Positions 26,965 to 37,000 of a DNA stretch of 64,000 nucleotides are shown here, one piece after another (the first letter of the stretch is position 1; every line of letters starts with the position of its first letter). The notes below the pieces were generated by a model. That model was not told where the DNA came from and ran no database searches. It saw nothing but the letters and a program-made list of their open reading frames with translations. The DNA is taken from positions 1 through 64,000 of the forward strand of contig CAVGEY010000004.1 in the NCBI GenBank assembly GCA_963628435.1. Direction: 5' to 3'. A program made the translations under genes and the position numbers. The DNA is from CAKSQF01 sp963628435 (GTDB lineage: Bacteria; Bacillota; Clostridia; Oscillospirales; CAG-272).

Positions 26965-27204
26965 GTGAAAGAAACATTTTCACAAAAAATGACACTTTCG
27001 TACGACAAACTGTGGAAGCTCTTGATTGACAAAAAAATGAAGAAAAAAGATCTTCAGAACATGACCAAACTCAGTTCGGCGGTGATTGCCAAACTCGGCA
27101 AGAACCAGCCTGTTCACATGAGCACCTTAATTAAGATATGCGAGGTACTCGGCTGCGGACTTTATGATATCATCGAGCTTACAATGCCGATGAAAGCCAA
27201 ATAA
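26965..27204 (+). CDS. Small XRE-family (HTH) transcriptional regulator
   Basis: A 79-residue Cro/C1-type helix-turn-helix protein consisting of little more than the DNA-binding domain (KKDLQNMTKLSSAVIAKLGKNQPVHMSTLIKICEVLGC). The GTG start follows AAGGAGG and is preferred to an upstream in-frame start. It lies 61 bases ahead of fakA with no terminator between, so it may be cotranscribed with, and regulate, the lipid operon. The palindrome before its promoter is a candidate self-regulatory site. Confidence 0.85.
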   Translation: MKETFSQKMTLSYDKLWKLLIDKKMKKKDLQNMTKLSSAVIAKLGKNQPVHMSTLIKICEVLGCGLYDIIELTMPMKAK

Positions 27205-27265
27205 AGCCGCACGGCAAAAAAACAGATTAAAGTTTAGTTTCACCGAGGAAAGGCGGAAAACCGAT

Positions 27266-28918
27266 ATGACAAATGTAAGCGGCAGAATGTATGCCGATAT
27301 GCTTCGCGGCGGCTCAGGAAGGCTCGCCGAAAACAGACAGAGCGTAAACGATCTCAACGTCTTCCCTATTCCCGACGGGGATACGGGCGACAACATGCTT
27401 ATGACACTCGACTCGGGCGCATCGGCGGCAAAGCACGCGGGAGAGCGGCTTTGCGATACCGCAAAAGCGGCATCCGACGGTATGCTTATGGGAGCGCGCG
27501 GCAATTCCGGCGTTATCCTGTCCCGTATCTTTTCGGGAATAACCGGAGGATTCGAAGGCCTTGAAAGCGCCGACATAACCGATTTCAAAAAATCGATGAA
27601 CGAGGGTGTAAAGGCGGCGTACGGCGCCGTTCCGAAACCGGTAGAAGGCACGATTCTGACCGTCTTCAAAGACGCGGTAAACTACGCCAACGAAAATTCG
27701 GACGGCTCATCGGGTATCAAAGGATATTTCGACAATCTTCTCTGCGAAATGCGGCGCTCGCTTGAACGCACTCCCGACCTTCTTCCCGTACTTTCGGAGG
27801 CGGGGGTTGTGGACAGCGGCGGAGCGGGACTGCTCTGCATTTTCGAAGGAATGCGCGATGCGCTCGGCGGAATAATTGCCGAAAGCACCGCCGACACGGG
27901 TTCGGTCGGTCATACAAACGCGCCCGATTTTTCGCTGTTCACATCAGACAGTCTGCTCGAATTCGGCTACTGCACCGAATTTATCATGCGTCTGCAGAAA
28001 TGCAAGACCGACATAGACAATTTCGATTCGGACTCGCTCATAAACTATCTTCAGTCGGTCGGCGATTCGGTTGTCGCATTCAAAGACGAGAGCATTGTCA
28101 AGGTTCATGTTCACACGATGCATCCCGGGCAGGTACTCGAGCACTGTCAGCAGTTCGGCGAATTTCTTACTCTGAAAATCGAGAACATGACGCTTCAGAA
28201 CAAAAAAGCGGTTGCGACAGGCGGCAATGCTCAGGAAATTCTCGCAAAAAAGAAAAGAAAAAAAGTCGGAATCGTTACCGTGGCTACCGGTGAGGGATTG
28301 AAACAGACATTCAAATCGCTCGGCGTTGACGAGGTGGTTGACGGCGGACAAAGCATGAATCCGTCTGCCGCCGAACTCATCGACGCATTTGACAAGGCGA
28401 ATGCAGATAAAATCTATGTTTTCCCGAACAACAAAAACATCATTATGACGGCGAAGCAGGCCGCCGAACTTTACAAAAAGTCAACTGTTGTCGTGGTTGA
28501 AACACGCACAATCGGAGAGGGCTACACCGCCGTTTCGATGATGGACACCGGGGCAGATACCGAGAGTGTTCTCGCGGAACTGAATGAAGTTATCGCGGGG
28601 GTTATGACGCTGACCGTTTCCCGTGCAAGCAAATGCAGCCAGATGAGCGGCATATCGGTCAAAGAAGGCGATTTCATCGGCTTTGAAAAGGACGAAATAC
28701 TCTCCGACGGCACGAGCCGCGAGGAGGCACTTGAGCTGATGCTTGAAAAGCGCCCGATTGAAGACTACGGCGTCATGATGATTTTGGTCGGTCAGGACAC
28801 CGACAAATCTGCCGCAAAAGAAATTTGCGACAAATTGCAGAAAAAATATAAAAGCACCGAAGTAATCAGTATTGACGGCGGTCAGCCGATTTATGACTAC
28901 ATCGCCGTTCTCACCTGA
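27266..28918 (+). CDS. fakA: Fatty acid kinase catalytic subunit (DAK2/YloV family)
   Basis: A 550-residue protein with the N-terminal Dhak-L-type kinase domain (NVFPIPDGDTGDNM, metal/ATP-binding aspartates), a central domain and a C-terminal DegV-like part, matching FakA/YloV. FakA phosphorylates fatty acids bound to FakB, giving acyl-phosphates that enter phospholipid synthesis. The next gene is a DegV/FakB homologue, and plsX and acpP follow, which supports the role. Confidence 0.93.
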   Translation: MTNVSGRMYADMLRGGSGRLAENRQSVNDLNVFPIPDGDTGDNMLMTLDSGASAAKHAGERLCDTAKAASDGMLMGARGNSGVILSRIFSGITGGFEGLESADITDFKKSMNEGVKAAYGAVPKPVEGTILTVFKDAVNYANENSDGSSGIKGYFDNLLCEMRRSLERTPDLLPVLSEAGVVDSGGAGLLCIFEGMRDALGGIIAESTADTGSVGHTNAPDFSLFTSDSLLEFGYCTEFIMRLQKCKTDIDNFDSDSLINYLQSVGDSVVAFKDESIVKVHVHTMHPGQVLEHCQQFGEFLTLKIENMTLQNKKAVATGGNAQEILAKKKRKKVGIVTVATGEGLKQTFKSLGVDEVVDGGQSMNPSAAELIDAFDKANADKIYVFPNNKNIIMTAKQAAELYKKSTVVVVETRTIGEGYTAVSMMDTGADTESVLAELNEVIAGVMTLTVSRASKCSQMSGISVKEGDFIGFEKDEILSDGTSREEALELMLEKRPIEDYGVMMILVGQDTDKSAAKEICDKLQKKYKSTEVISIDGGQPIYDYIAVLT

Positions 28919-28944
28919 CATAAATTCTGAAAGGACTTTTAATA

Positions 28945-29814
28945 ATGTTAACATTTTTTACCGACACAGACTGTGATTTTACACCCGAAGAAGCAAAAAA
29001 ATACGGCTGCAAGCTGATCAGCATGCCTTTCTCGATTGACGGCAAGACATTTTATCCCTATGAAGACAGCGAAACATTCGAAATGAAGCCCTTTTACGAA
29101 AAGCTTCGCGAAGGCGTGATTCCGACAACCGGCGGACTTACCGAAAAGAAATACGACAATTATTTCCGTCCCGAATTCGAGGCGGGAAACGACATTCTTT
29201 ATGTTCATTTTTCATCGGCAATGACGGCCACGTTCGATTCGATGAAACCTGCGGTAGACGCTCTTTTGAAAGAATTTCCCGAACGCAAGTTCTATGAGAT
29301 TGACACAAAGGGCATAACGATTGTCAGTTACAACATCCTGTGCGAAATCGGCGATATGCTTCTTGCGGGAAAAACCGCCGAGGAAATCGTCGAATGGGCT
29401 AATGTCGAGGTCGGCAAATTCTCGCAGTATTTCTTTGCCGACGATCTCAAATTCTTCAAACGCAGCGGCAGAGTAAGCGGAATTTCGGCGACAATGGGTA
29501 CACTGCTCGGAATACGTCCGATAATCTATATGTCGCCGGACGGCAAAATGATAAGCATCGGCAAGGAACGCGGAAGAGACAAGGCCATGCAGCGTCTTGT
29601 GCAGTATGCCGCAGAACTCGGCGACAACATTGCCGATCACAGAATCATTATCGGACACACCGATGCTCCCGAAATCGCAGACGGTCTTGCATCTATGCTG
29701 AGAGAGCGCTTCGGCGACAATCTTGACATCAGAATTGTCTGCACAAATCCGACGGCGGGCAGCCACTGCGGTCCGAACGGTGCGGGCATAAGCTTCCATT
29801 CAAAACACAGATAA
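28945..29814 (+). CDS. fakB: DegV-family fatty-acid-binding protein (FakB)
   Basis: A 289-residue DegV protein. The SSAMTATFDSM and KFFKRSGRVSG motifs lie around the fatty-acid site; the family sequesters a fatty acid for phosphorylation by FakA. It is 26 bases after fakA with a GAAAGGA ribosome site. Chain preference cannot be inferred. Confidence 0.92.
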   Translation: MLTFFTDTDCDFTPEEAKKYGCKLISMPFSIDGKTFYPYEDSETFEMKPFYEKLREGVIPTTGGLTEKKYDNYFRPEFEAGNDILYVHFSSAMTATFDSMKPAVDALLKEFPERKFYEIDTKGITIVSYNILCEIGDMLLAGKTAEEIVEWANVEVGKFSQYFFADDLKFFKRSGRVSGISATMGTLLGIRPIIYMSPDGKMISIGKERGRDKAMQRLVQYAAELGDNIADHRIIIGHTDAPEIADGLASMLRERFGDNLDIRIVCTNPTAGSHCGPNGAGISFHSKHR

Positions 29815-29833
29815 AAGACTGGAGAAGGTCAGT

Positions 29834-30994
29834 ATGGTAGAAATCATCAGGGTCGCCTGTAAAAAAGACGAACGCGAATTTCTTGAGTTTCCGCTGCGGC
29901 TTTACCGCGGCAACCCCTATTTTGTACCGCCGCTCTGGGCAGATGAGAAAAAAATATTCGCGCCCGATTTCGTATACAACGAGAGCTGCGAAAGCGCATT
30001 TTTCCTTGCCAAAAGAAACGGAGAAACAGTCGGCAGAATATCGGCGATAATTCAGCGTGCCTCCAACGAAAAACACGGAGAACGGCGCGTCAGATTCACA
30101 CGATTCGATTCAATCGACGATGTCGAGGTCTCCCGTGCGCTTTTCGGCGCTGTCGAAAAATTCGCCGTCGAGCGCGGAATGGACACGGTCTGCGGCCCGC
30201 TCGGATATTCGGATCTCGAACGCGAGGGACTTCTGATTGAAGGATTCGACAGGTTGTCGACCTTTGAGGAGCAGTACAATGCCGAATATTATCCGCGCCT
30301 TGTCGAGGACAGCGGATATGTGAAAGAAGTCGACTGGAACGAATCTATACTGCGCGCTCCGTCGCCCGAAGAGCGGGAAAAGATGGACAAGATGTCGGAT
30401 TTTGTGATGAAGCGTTACGGTCTGAAATTCGGCGAAGCGAAAAACACATCCGATTTTCTTGACAAATATGCCGACGGGATGTATGCTCTTATCGACATTG
30501 CCTATGACGGACTTTACGGAACGGTTCCGTTCAACGACGGTATGAAGAAGATGATGATAGACAATTTCCGTCTTATTATCGACTTAAAACATGTCGCGGC
30601 AATTCTCGATTCAAACGGGAAAGTCATCTGCATGGGTGTATGCTTCCCCTCTCTCGCAAAGGCGGTACAGAAATCGGACGGTCATCTGACTCCCGCGGCA
30701 CTTATCAGAGTTCTGTCGGCGATTAAACATCCGAAAACGATTGATCTCGGTCTTATCGCGGTTGATCCCGCCTATCTGAACAAGGGAATCACCGCAATAG
30801 TGACATCCGCGCTTATGCGGATGCTGTCCGAAGACGGTGTCGAATGTGCGGAGACCAATCTTAATCTCGAGGACAACTATTCGATACAGAATCTGTGGAA
30901 ACGTTTTCCGCGTGAAATCCACAAGCGCCGCCGCTCTTATGTAAAAGAGCTTGACAAGACGAAAAACGAAGGAGAGAGTTCGGATGAGCATTGA
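29834..30994 (+). CDS. GNAT-fold acyltransferase-like protein
   Basis: A 386-residue cytoplasmic protein resembling large GNAT-related acyltransferases (N-terminal FYRLPLRLYRGNPYFVPPLW-type region; a C-terminal NAT-like fold around KTIDLGLIAVDPAYLNKGITAIV). Its position between fakB and plsX suggests a role in lipid or lipoprotein acylation, but the reaction is unknown. It overlaps plsX by 11 bases. Confidence 0.78.
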   Translation: MVEIIRVACKKDEREFLEFPLRLYRGNPYFVPPLWADEKKIFAPDFVYNESCESAFFLAKRNGETVGRISAIIQRASNEKHGERRVRFTRFDSIDDVEVSRALFGAVEKFAVERGMDTVCGPLGYSDLEREGLLIEGFDRLSTFEEQYNAEYYPRLVEDSGYVKEVDWNESILRAPSPEEREKMDKMSDFVMKRYGLKFGEAKNTSDFLDKYADGMYALIDIAYDGLYGTVPFNDGMKKMMIDNFRLIIDLKHVAAILDSNGKVICMGVCFPSLAKAVQKSDGHLTPAALIRVLSAIKHPKTIDLGLIAVDPAYLNKGITAIVTSALMRMLSEDGVECAETNLNLEDNYSIQNLWKRFPREIHKRRRSYVKELDKTKNEGESSDEH

Positions 30995-32054
30995 AAATAC
31001 ATCTTCGGAAAAGACGGTTAAGATAGCGATTGACACGCTCGGCGGCGACAAAAGTCCGAATGCCAATATCGACGGCACGGTTGCCGCGCTGAAAAAGCAT
31101 GACGATCTTGCGGTTATCATGTTCGGCGACAGCGAAACGATAGAGAAACGGATAGACGAACTCGGTCAGTCGGCTCTTAAAAGCAGAATCGAAATCGTAC
31201 ACTCGCCGAACGCCGTTGACGGCAACGACAAGCCGATTGACGCGATAAGGCTGAAGCGCGATTCGTCAATGATACAGGCAATAAAGCAGCTGAGGGAAAA
31301 CGAAGAGCTGTCGGCACTTGTATCCACGGGTGCAACAGGCGTTCTCGTCGGCGGATGCATTCTCCGCATAGGACGCATTAAAGGGGTGCGCCGTCCGGCG
31401 TTCTGCCCGATTCTTCCGACCATGAACGGCTCGATTGTCGGTATCTGCGACAGCGGAGCGTCTGTCGAATGTTCAGCCGAACAGCTGCGGCAGAACGCGG
31501 TTATGGCAAGCGCGTATATTAAGGCGGTATACGGCATGGAATCGCCTCGCGTTGCTCTTCTCAATGTAGGAGTCGAAGAGGAAAAAGGCGACGATCTGCG
31601 CAGAGAAGCGTATGCGCTGCTGAAGTCCGAGCCGTCAATTAACTTTGTCGGAAATATGGAGAGCCGCGATTTGCTGTCGGGGAAATACGACATTGTGGTA
31701 TGCGACGGATTTTCCGGAAACGTACTTGTAAAGAGTCACGAGGGTGCCTGCCTTGAAATGCTGAAAAAGCTGAAAAAAGATATTTCTTCGTCATTTATAA
31801 ACAAAATCGGAGCGCTCTTTATGTATAAAATGTTCATGAAGGAAAAAGAATTCATGAACTATCAGAATTACGGCGGAAGTGTTCTTCTCGGTCTTGACAA
31901 GGTTGTTGTCAAAGGACACGGCAGCAGCGGAGCGCATGCGTTCGAAATATGCATTGATCAGGCTTATAAAATGGTAAAATCCGATTTCTGCGGCAAAATG
32001 GCCGCGCAAATCGGCGTGAGTGATAGCAACCTCAAAGAAAAAGACGAACAGTAA
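30984..32054 (+). CDS. plsX: Phosphate acyltransferase PlsX
   Basis: A 356-residue PlsX, which interconverts acyl-ACP and acyl-phosphate for PlsY. It has the N-terminal IAIDTLGGDKSPN motif and C-terminal HGSSGAHAF. The ATG at 30984, with GGAGAG upstream, is chosen over an earlier in-frame TTG. Located between fakB and acpP, it joins exogenous (FakAB) and endogenous (ACP) acyl flows. Confidence 0.96.
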   Translation: MSIENTSSEKTVKIAIDTLGGDKSPNANIDGTVAALKKHDDLAVIMFGDSETIEKRIDELGQSALKSRIEIVHSPNAVDGNDKPIDAIRLKRDSSMIQAIKQLRENEELSALVSTGATGVLVGGCILRIGRIKGVRRPAFCPILPTMNGSIVGICDSGASVECSAEQLRQNAVMASAYIKAVYGMESPRVALLNVGVEEEKGDDLRREAYALLKSEPSINFVGNMESRDLLSGKYDIVVCDGFSGNVLVKSHEGACLEMLKKLKKDISSSFINKIGALFMYKMFMKEKEFMNYQNYGGSVLLGLDKVVVKGHGSSGAHAFEICIDQAYKMVKSDFCGKMAAQIGVSDSNLKEKDEQ

Positions 32055-32067
32055 GGAGATAAAAATA

Positions 32068-32289
32068 ATGTTTGAACAGGTTAAGAAATTGTTTGCCGAT
32101 CAGCTCGGCATAGACGAATCGAAAATCACAATGCAGTCGACAATAAAGGGCGATCTCGGCGCAGATTCGGTTGATATTCTTCAGCTTCTGATGACAATCG
32201 AGGAAGAAAACGGAATCGTCATTCCCGATGAAAAGCTCGCGGGATTTTCAACCGTCGGCGACATCGTAAACTATCTCGAAGCGCTTTGA
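32068..32289 (+). CDS. acpP: Acyl carrier protein
   Basis: A 73-residue ACP with the phosphopantetheine site Ser34 in GADSVD. It is acidic and four-helical. The ATG at 32068 with AAGGAG is the start; an upstream in-frame TTG is rejected. Last gene of the lipid operon, followed by a terminator. Confidence 0.95.
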   Translation: MFEQVKKLFADQLGIDESKITMQSTIKGDLGADSVDILQLLMTIEEENGIVIPDEKLAGFSTVGDIVNYLEAL

Positions 32290-32304
32290 TCTGACTCCGC
32301 AAAA

Positions 32305-32341
32305 CGAAAAAAGGCAGGACCGTGACGGTCCTGCCTTTTTT
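32305..32341. terminator. Bidirectional terminator after acpP
   Basis: A 12-bp stem AAGGCAGGACCG / CGGTCCTGCCTT with A and T tracts on the two sides, between convergent genes. Confidence 0.93.
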
Positions 32342-32345
32342 AAGA

Positions 32346-32801
32346 TTATCTTTTTTTCTTTTTCCCGTTTTTTTCTTTCTTGCCGATAAGCCTTTTGACA
32401 AATCGGTTTATTGCCGTTCTTGACGTCAGCCATGAAAAGCCGTCTCTCGCCGTGTATGCGCAAATCTCAACGATGTCGTCTTTTGAGCTCGCGGTAAGGA
32501 GTACGGGAGCGGCCATTTTGAAGCTGCACAGGCAGGCGGCGGATTCGTGATCCTGCTCAAGGTCAACCGCTCTGCCGATTGTTTTCATAAGCTCTGCGAG
32601 CTTTTCCTTACCGGCTTTACCCGCAAGACGGATTTTTCGGCTTTTTTTTGAAATTCCGAATATATGAAGCGATCCCCAGCCCGCCGAGAATCCTTGAATC
32701 ACACGAATCTGTCCCGGCTCTCCCGCCGAAATTCTGCCGTCCTTCGAAATCGAATAGCGTCCGAGCAGAATCCGACGTATTTCTTTCATACGCGTGTCCA
32801 T
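32346..32801 (-). CDS. Uncharacterised 151-residue basic protein
   Basis: No family recognised. It is 151 residues, probably cytoplasmic, with a compact alpha/beta-looking middle (GFSAGWGSLHIFG, and AAPVLLTASSKDDIVE) and a very basic tail (KKEKNGKKKKR) that could bind nucleic acid or membrane phosphates. Its ribosome site AAGGTGAT overlaps the stop of the upstream lipoprotein gene, so the two are cotranscribed. Confidence 0.7.
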   Translation of the reverse strand: MDTRMKEIRRILLGRYSISKDGRISAGEPGQIRVIQGFSAGWGSLHIFGISKKSRKIRLAGKAGKEKLAELMKTIGRAVDLEQDHESAACLCSFKMAAPVLLTASSKDDIVEICAYTARDGFSWLTSRTAINRFVKRLIGKKEKNGKKKKR

Positions 32802-32810
32802 TTAATCACC

Positions 32811-33947
32811 TTATTTGCAGAGTGTTTCGACGATTTTTACGAAATCGGCTTTATCTGCGCTGTTATCAACCGCCGATGTTAAAAGGCAGCTGCGTCCGTC
32901 CGCATCTGTCCAGAAGATTATCTGTCCGTTTTCGGATGTGGTATAGTATGCCGCTTTTCCTTTTATGCTTATCTCTTCGGCACCTGATTCCGGCATATCT
33001 CCGCAGCAGATTTCCATGAGATTTTCAATAGTGTATTTTTTTGTGATGAAATATTTCCAGCCTGTTCCGTCGACTCTGATATCCAATTTCGCATAATCGT
33101 CTTCGTCTTCCCCGAACCAGCTTGCGGTTTCGCAGCGAACCGTCTTTACGCCGTCGGGAATATAAATATCTCCGACAAGAGCCGTCAGCAAGTCGATACC
33201 GGGTATGCTGTCTGCCGTAAGTTCAAAGCTGCCGGCTTCACTGCCGATTATGTTTACCGACAAATCGTCCGCGACCGAAAGTTTAAGGCGAAAGCCGTAA
33301 TCAATTTCAAGATCGTAGATCAAAAGCTCGGTCTCTCCCGACGAAAGGCCGCTCAAACTGTAAGTGCATCCGATATCGCCGTATTCGGGGCCGTCTGTCG
33401 AAACAATCTTGCCGTCATAACCCGACAAAGTCCATTCGGCATCCGTATCGATGCCGCTGTTGTCGATATACAGTTCGCGTACCCCTTCGTCCGACACATA
33501 CCATGTGCATACCGCCTTTCCGTCAGCGGAAATCTGCCCCGCGGCGGGATATTCGGTATAATTTGTCGACACTATCGAAAGCTTGCCTTTTTCGTCATTG
33601 GAAAAAGCAACATCGAGTCGGAAACTCGCATCATTCGGGAGGGCATCTCTTCGACAGACGAAATTTGCCGTGCCGCTGCCGATTCCCTGTCCGACAATTC
33701 TGAATGTGGCGTCTTTGCCTTTTCGGTTATCGGTGCGTTCGACTTCTATAAGTCCGTCGCCCGATCCTTCAAACTGCCATGACCAGCCCTCGTCGGGGGC
33801 GTTTTTTATTGTAAGACTTATGCTGTTATCGCTTTTTTCTTTCCAGCTGTACGGGTGAGCCGAATCGTCACCGCCGTGATTTGAACTGCAAGCCGTCAGA
33901 AGAACAGCCATTATCAGTATGGTGATTGCCGCAAACCGTTTTTTCAA
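32811..33947 (-). CDS. Uncharacterised lipoprotein
   Basis: A 378-residue predicted lipoprotein (LLTAC, Cys20). Residues 40-115 are a beta-sandwich with weak resemblance to chagasin/I42-type modules (Trp-rich GWSWQF and GSGTANFVCRR), without the full diagnostic motifs. The rest is beta-rich with no known motif. Start appears to be TTG with AGGTGG seven bases upstream. Role unknown; not clearly part of the secretion locus. Confidence 0.72.
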   Translation of the reverse strand: MKKRFAAITILIMAVLLTACSSNHGGDDSAHPYSWKEKSDNSISLTIKNAPDEGWSWQFEGSGDGLIEVERTDNRKGKDATFRIVGQGIGSGTANFVCRRDALPNDASFRLDVAFSNDEKGKLSIVSTNYTEYPAAGQISADGKAVCTWYVSDEGVRELYIDNSGIDTDAEWTLSGYDGKIVSTDGPEYGDIGCTYSLSGLSSGETELLIYDLEIDYGFRLKLSVADDLSVNIIGSEAGSFELTADSIPGIDLLTALVGDIYIPDGVKTVRCETASWFGEDEDDYAKLDIRVDGTGWKYFITKKYTIENLMEICCGDMPESGAEEISIKGKAAYYTTSENGQIIFWTDADGRSCLLTSAVDNSADKADFVKIVETLCK

Positions 33948-34022
33948 AAGTTATCCACCTGCCTGTTTGTAATGATTACCGCAAAAAATATCTTGATTTA
34001 CCCATATTCGCCGTTTGCCGAA

Positions 34023-34056
34023 ATGCCGGTTAAGCCGCTTCAGACTTAACCGGCAT
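34023..34056 (-). terminator. Terminator-like hairpin closing the secretion array
   Basis: A perfect 12-bp stem ATGCCGGTTAAG / CTTAACCGGCAT with a 10-base loop, 31 bases after the stop of the 1584-residue gene. It lacks a long T run, so termination efficiency is uncertain. The remaining gap to 33947 shows nothing clear. Confidence 0.55.
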
Positions 34057-34086
34057 CTGCCAATTATTTATTCGGTCAAAGGCAAT

Positions 34087-37000
34087 TTATTCACCCTGTG
34101 CGGAAGACGCATATTTCGGCTCGACCACAAATTCGATTACGGCCACTGCCGTATCGACTTCACTGCTGTAAACGGTGAGTCTGTAATATGCCTCGCTTCC
34201 GCTTCCCGTTGTATACTCGTTGACCGCGCAGAATTTCAGTTTGCCTTCGTCAACCGTAACCGTTTCGGGCGCATTTGAAGTGAAGTTGTCTTTGAATTTT
34301 TCGACACGGTAGCTGTATCCCTCGCTTGAGCCTGTAACCGCCGGCAGAATCGCAACCGTCTGTCCGCTTTCGACAAGCAAACGTTTGGTTTCTCCGCTTC
34401 CGACATCGATTGTTTCCTCCGTGCCGGTCGACGGTCTTGTTGTCGTAGCGCCGAGGCTGACTTTAACCGAGTTGAAGAGGGATATCACTCCCTTGCCGGT
34501 ATAATCGTCAAGGACTGCCGTATAGCTCTTTTCGGTTCCGTTTTGAACAAGCGAAACCTTGATTTCATCGATGGGGAGTTTCATCTCGTTTTCCGCTTCA
34601 TCGGTCGGGCTGAGGCTTATCCAGCGGATTTCATCGACGCCCGATATGAGAATGGTTACCGTAAATACAGATCCCGGTGTAAAGCAGCTGACCTCTCCGC
34701 TCGCGTAATCGCAGACATTGTAAAGTGTAAGCTGTTTTATCACACCGTCGACATTTCTGTAGCTGAGTGTCATTCCCGCGGATTTACAGATTGATGCCGA
34801 CTGCGGCAGACTGAACCCTATCGTCAATTCGGTGACGGTTCCGCTTTCGGATGCCGTATCGGTTCTCGACATAATACGGTTGCTCTGACCTTTCGTCAGC
34901 TTCACTCCGTTTGCAAAGCTGAAACTGCCGGTTTGGCTCTTGTTTCCGCCCGATGCGCTGATTTCATAAGAATCTATTACCGCAGCCGTTACTTCAACGC
35001 CGCTTCTTGTGCTTGCTCCCGTACCGCGGATTCTGATTCCGGTGATTTCCTTAATATAAGATTCGCCGAATGTAAGGGTAACCACCTTGCCGGCACCTAT
35101 CTGCGTGATATTCTGGTCGGTAAGGAAAATGGTCGATGATTCGTATACCTTTTCCGACAAGTCATTTGTGGTGGTATAGAGAATCGAGATCGCAACATCG
35201 TCTGTTTCGGGTGTGAGTTTGATATTCGATGTACCCTCGCCGAACGAAATCGTTACCGTCTGCTCGAAACTGCTCTTCTTGGAAGCCGAATCTGTCGGTG
35301 AGCTGCTGATGCCTTTACTGTCGGCCGCCGCATCACCTCCCGCAAAGTCTACATAGAAGGTGTCAATAATTACTCCCGAGCGCACCTGCTGAATAACGGC
35401 ATAATCGAGAAGTACCTGCCCCGTCGAATATTCGTCGTTGAAATATGCGAGTGCGTTCAGCTTACTCAGCGTATTGATACATGATACCGATACGCCGTTA
35501 GTATAGAACATAACTCTGCCGTTGCTTTCACCGCGCTTCAGATCCGACTCGGTTCTGCTGATACCGCCGTATACACGGCTGTACTGAACGCCCGCCGTCA
35601 TCGATACATTCGACAGTGCATTCTCACCTGACGGCTCGGTTGTGTAGATATAGATATTAAGACTGTCATCTACGGAGCGCGGTTGACGCGATGTTACCGA
35701 TGTAACAATATTATTTACCGATTCGCTCCATTTGACCTGGTTATTGCTGAATTCGATGCTTACCGACTGAACCTGATTTACCGGAAGAGCAACTGTATAT
35801 GCCTTAGATCCCGAACTCGTACTGTAACAGAGCTGCTCGATTTTTTCACTGTCGTCATATACCCATTGATATTCGTTATCGATATTGATAATGCGTTTTC
35901 CGTTGTTTCTGCCGTAAGTTACATACATACAGTCGATATTCCATGTTGTCTGTACCCTGCTTCGCACTTCAAGAGTAACTCTGACAAGCTGGTTAATATC
36001 TTCGATTGCGAGCATAAATCTGTCGGTTTTGCCCGCTCTGAACATAAAGCTCGGATCGCTTTCGGTTCCGCCCGGCCATGCGTTCTGTCCGACGGTTCCC
36101 GCCGTTCCTACCTTCTTTTCCTGCCCGGCGTAATCGTACATTGCCTCAACAATATTATATGTCGAAGTTTTCAGCACGCCGTTGCTGTCGTAATACTCGA
36201 CAAGTGCGTAAACCTGTCCGACAAACTGCGATTCGGTCTCGCCCGTATCCTTGGCGGTATTGTAGGCACCGGTTGTGATGGCAAATTCAAGATTTACCGC
36301 GTATGTGCTCGTTTCGACCTGATAGGTGTTTACAACCTCGGCCTCCGTGCGTCCGCTGTATCCGTCACTCGAACTGCTGACCGCTTCATCCTGATAGTTG
36401 ATATCAATCCAGCCGACGTTATTTATAATCCACTGGCGTGATACCGCTTCATTTGTCTGTTTTTTGACGCATATCGACTTGATATTCAGTTTATCGAATA
36501 TATCGCTGCTTTCCGAACTGTCCTCGGGCAGTATCTTAACCGCGGTAAGCTCACCCATATCACGGTTTGTGCTTATTGTGAATGTTTCGGTATATCCGGT
36601 TCTGAATCCGTCGGCGGCAAGCTGCTGGTTGACAAGAACATACGCGCTCTTGCCGTCCTCGAAAACGAGCTGGAAGAAAAACTGGTTCTTCGATCCGCAA
36701 TCGCCGTCGCTTTCGCTTGTAACCTGATCGTCGCCTATCTCGACGGCAACCGTATAGTTACAGCGGCTCTTTGCGAATTTGGCAAGTGTCTGCGCCGTTT
36801 CGTAACTCATTGAATAGCGGTATTCCGACCAGTCGCCGGTATCTGTTTCGATTACCGCGGTACTGTCCGACTTGAATGTCGTGTTTACGGGAGTCTGTCC
36901 GCCCTCGACAAGCATTTTTTCGTTAAGACCGAGAAGTTTTTTACCCTGATAGCTTCTCGTATACGAGCGGTCGGTCTTTTCGGTGCCGTCGGTAAGGTTC

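Noticed and set aside
35683..36441. A 252-residue plus-strand frame inside the giant secreted-protein gene
   Set aside because: Antisense to a continuous secreted protein; composition is not protein-like.
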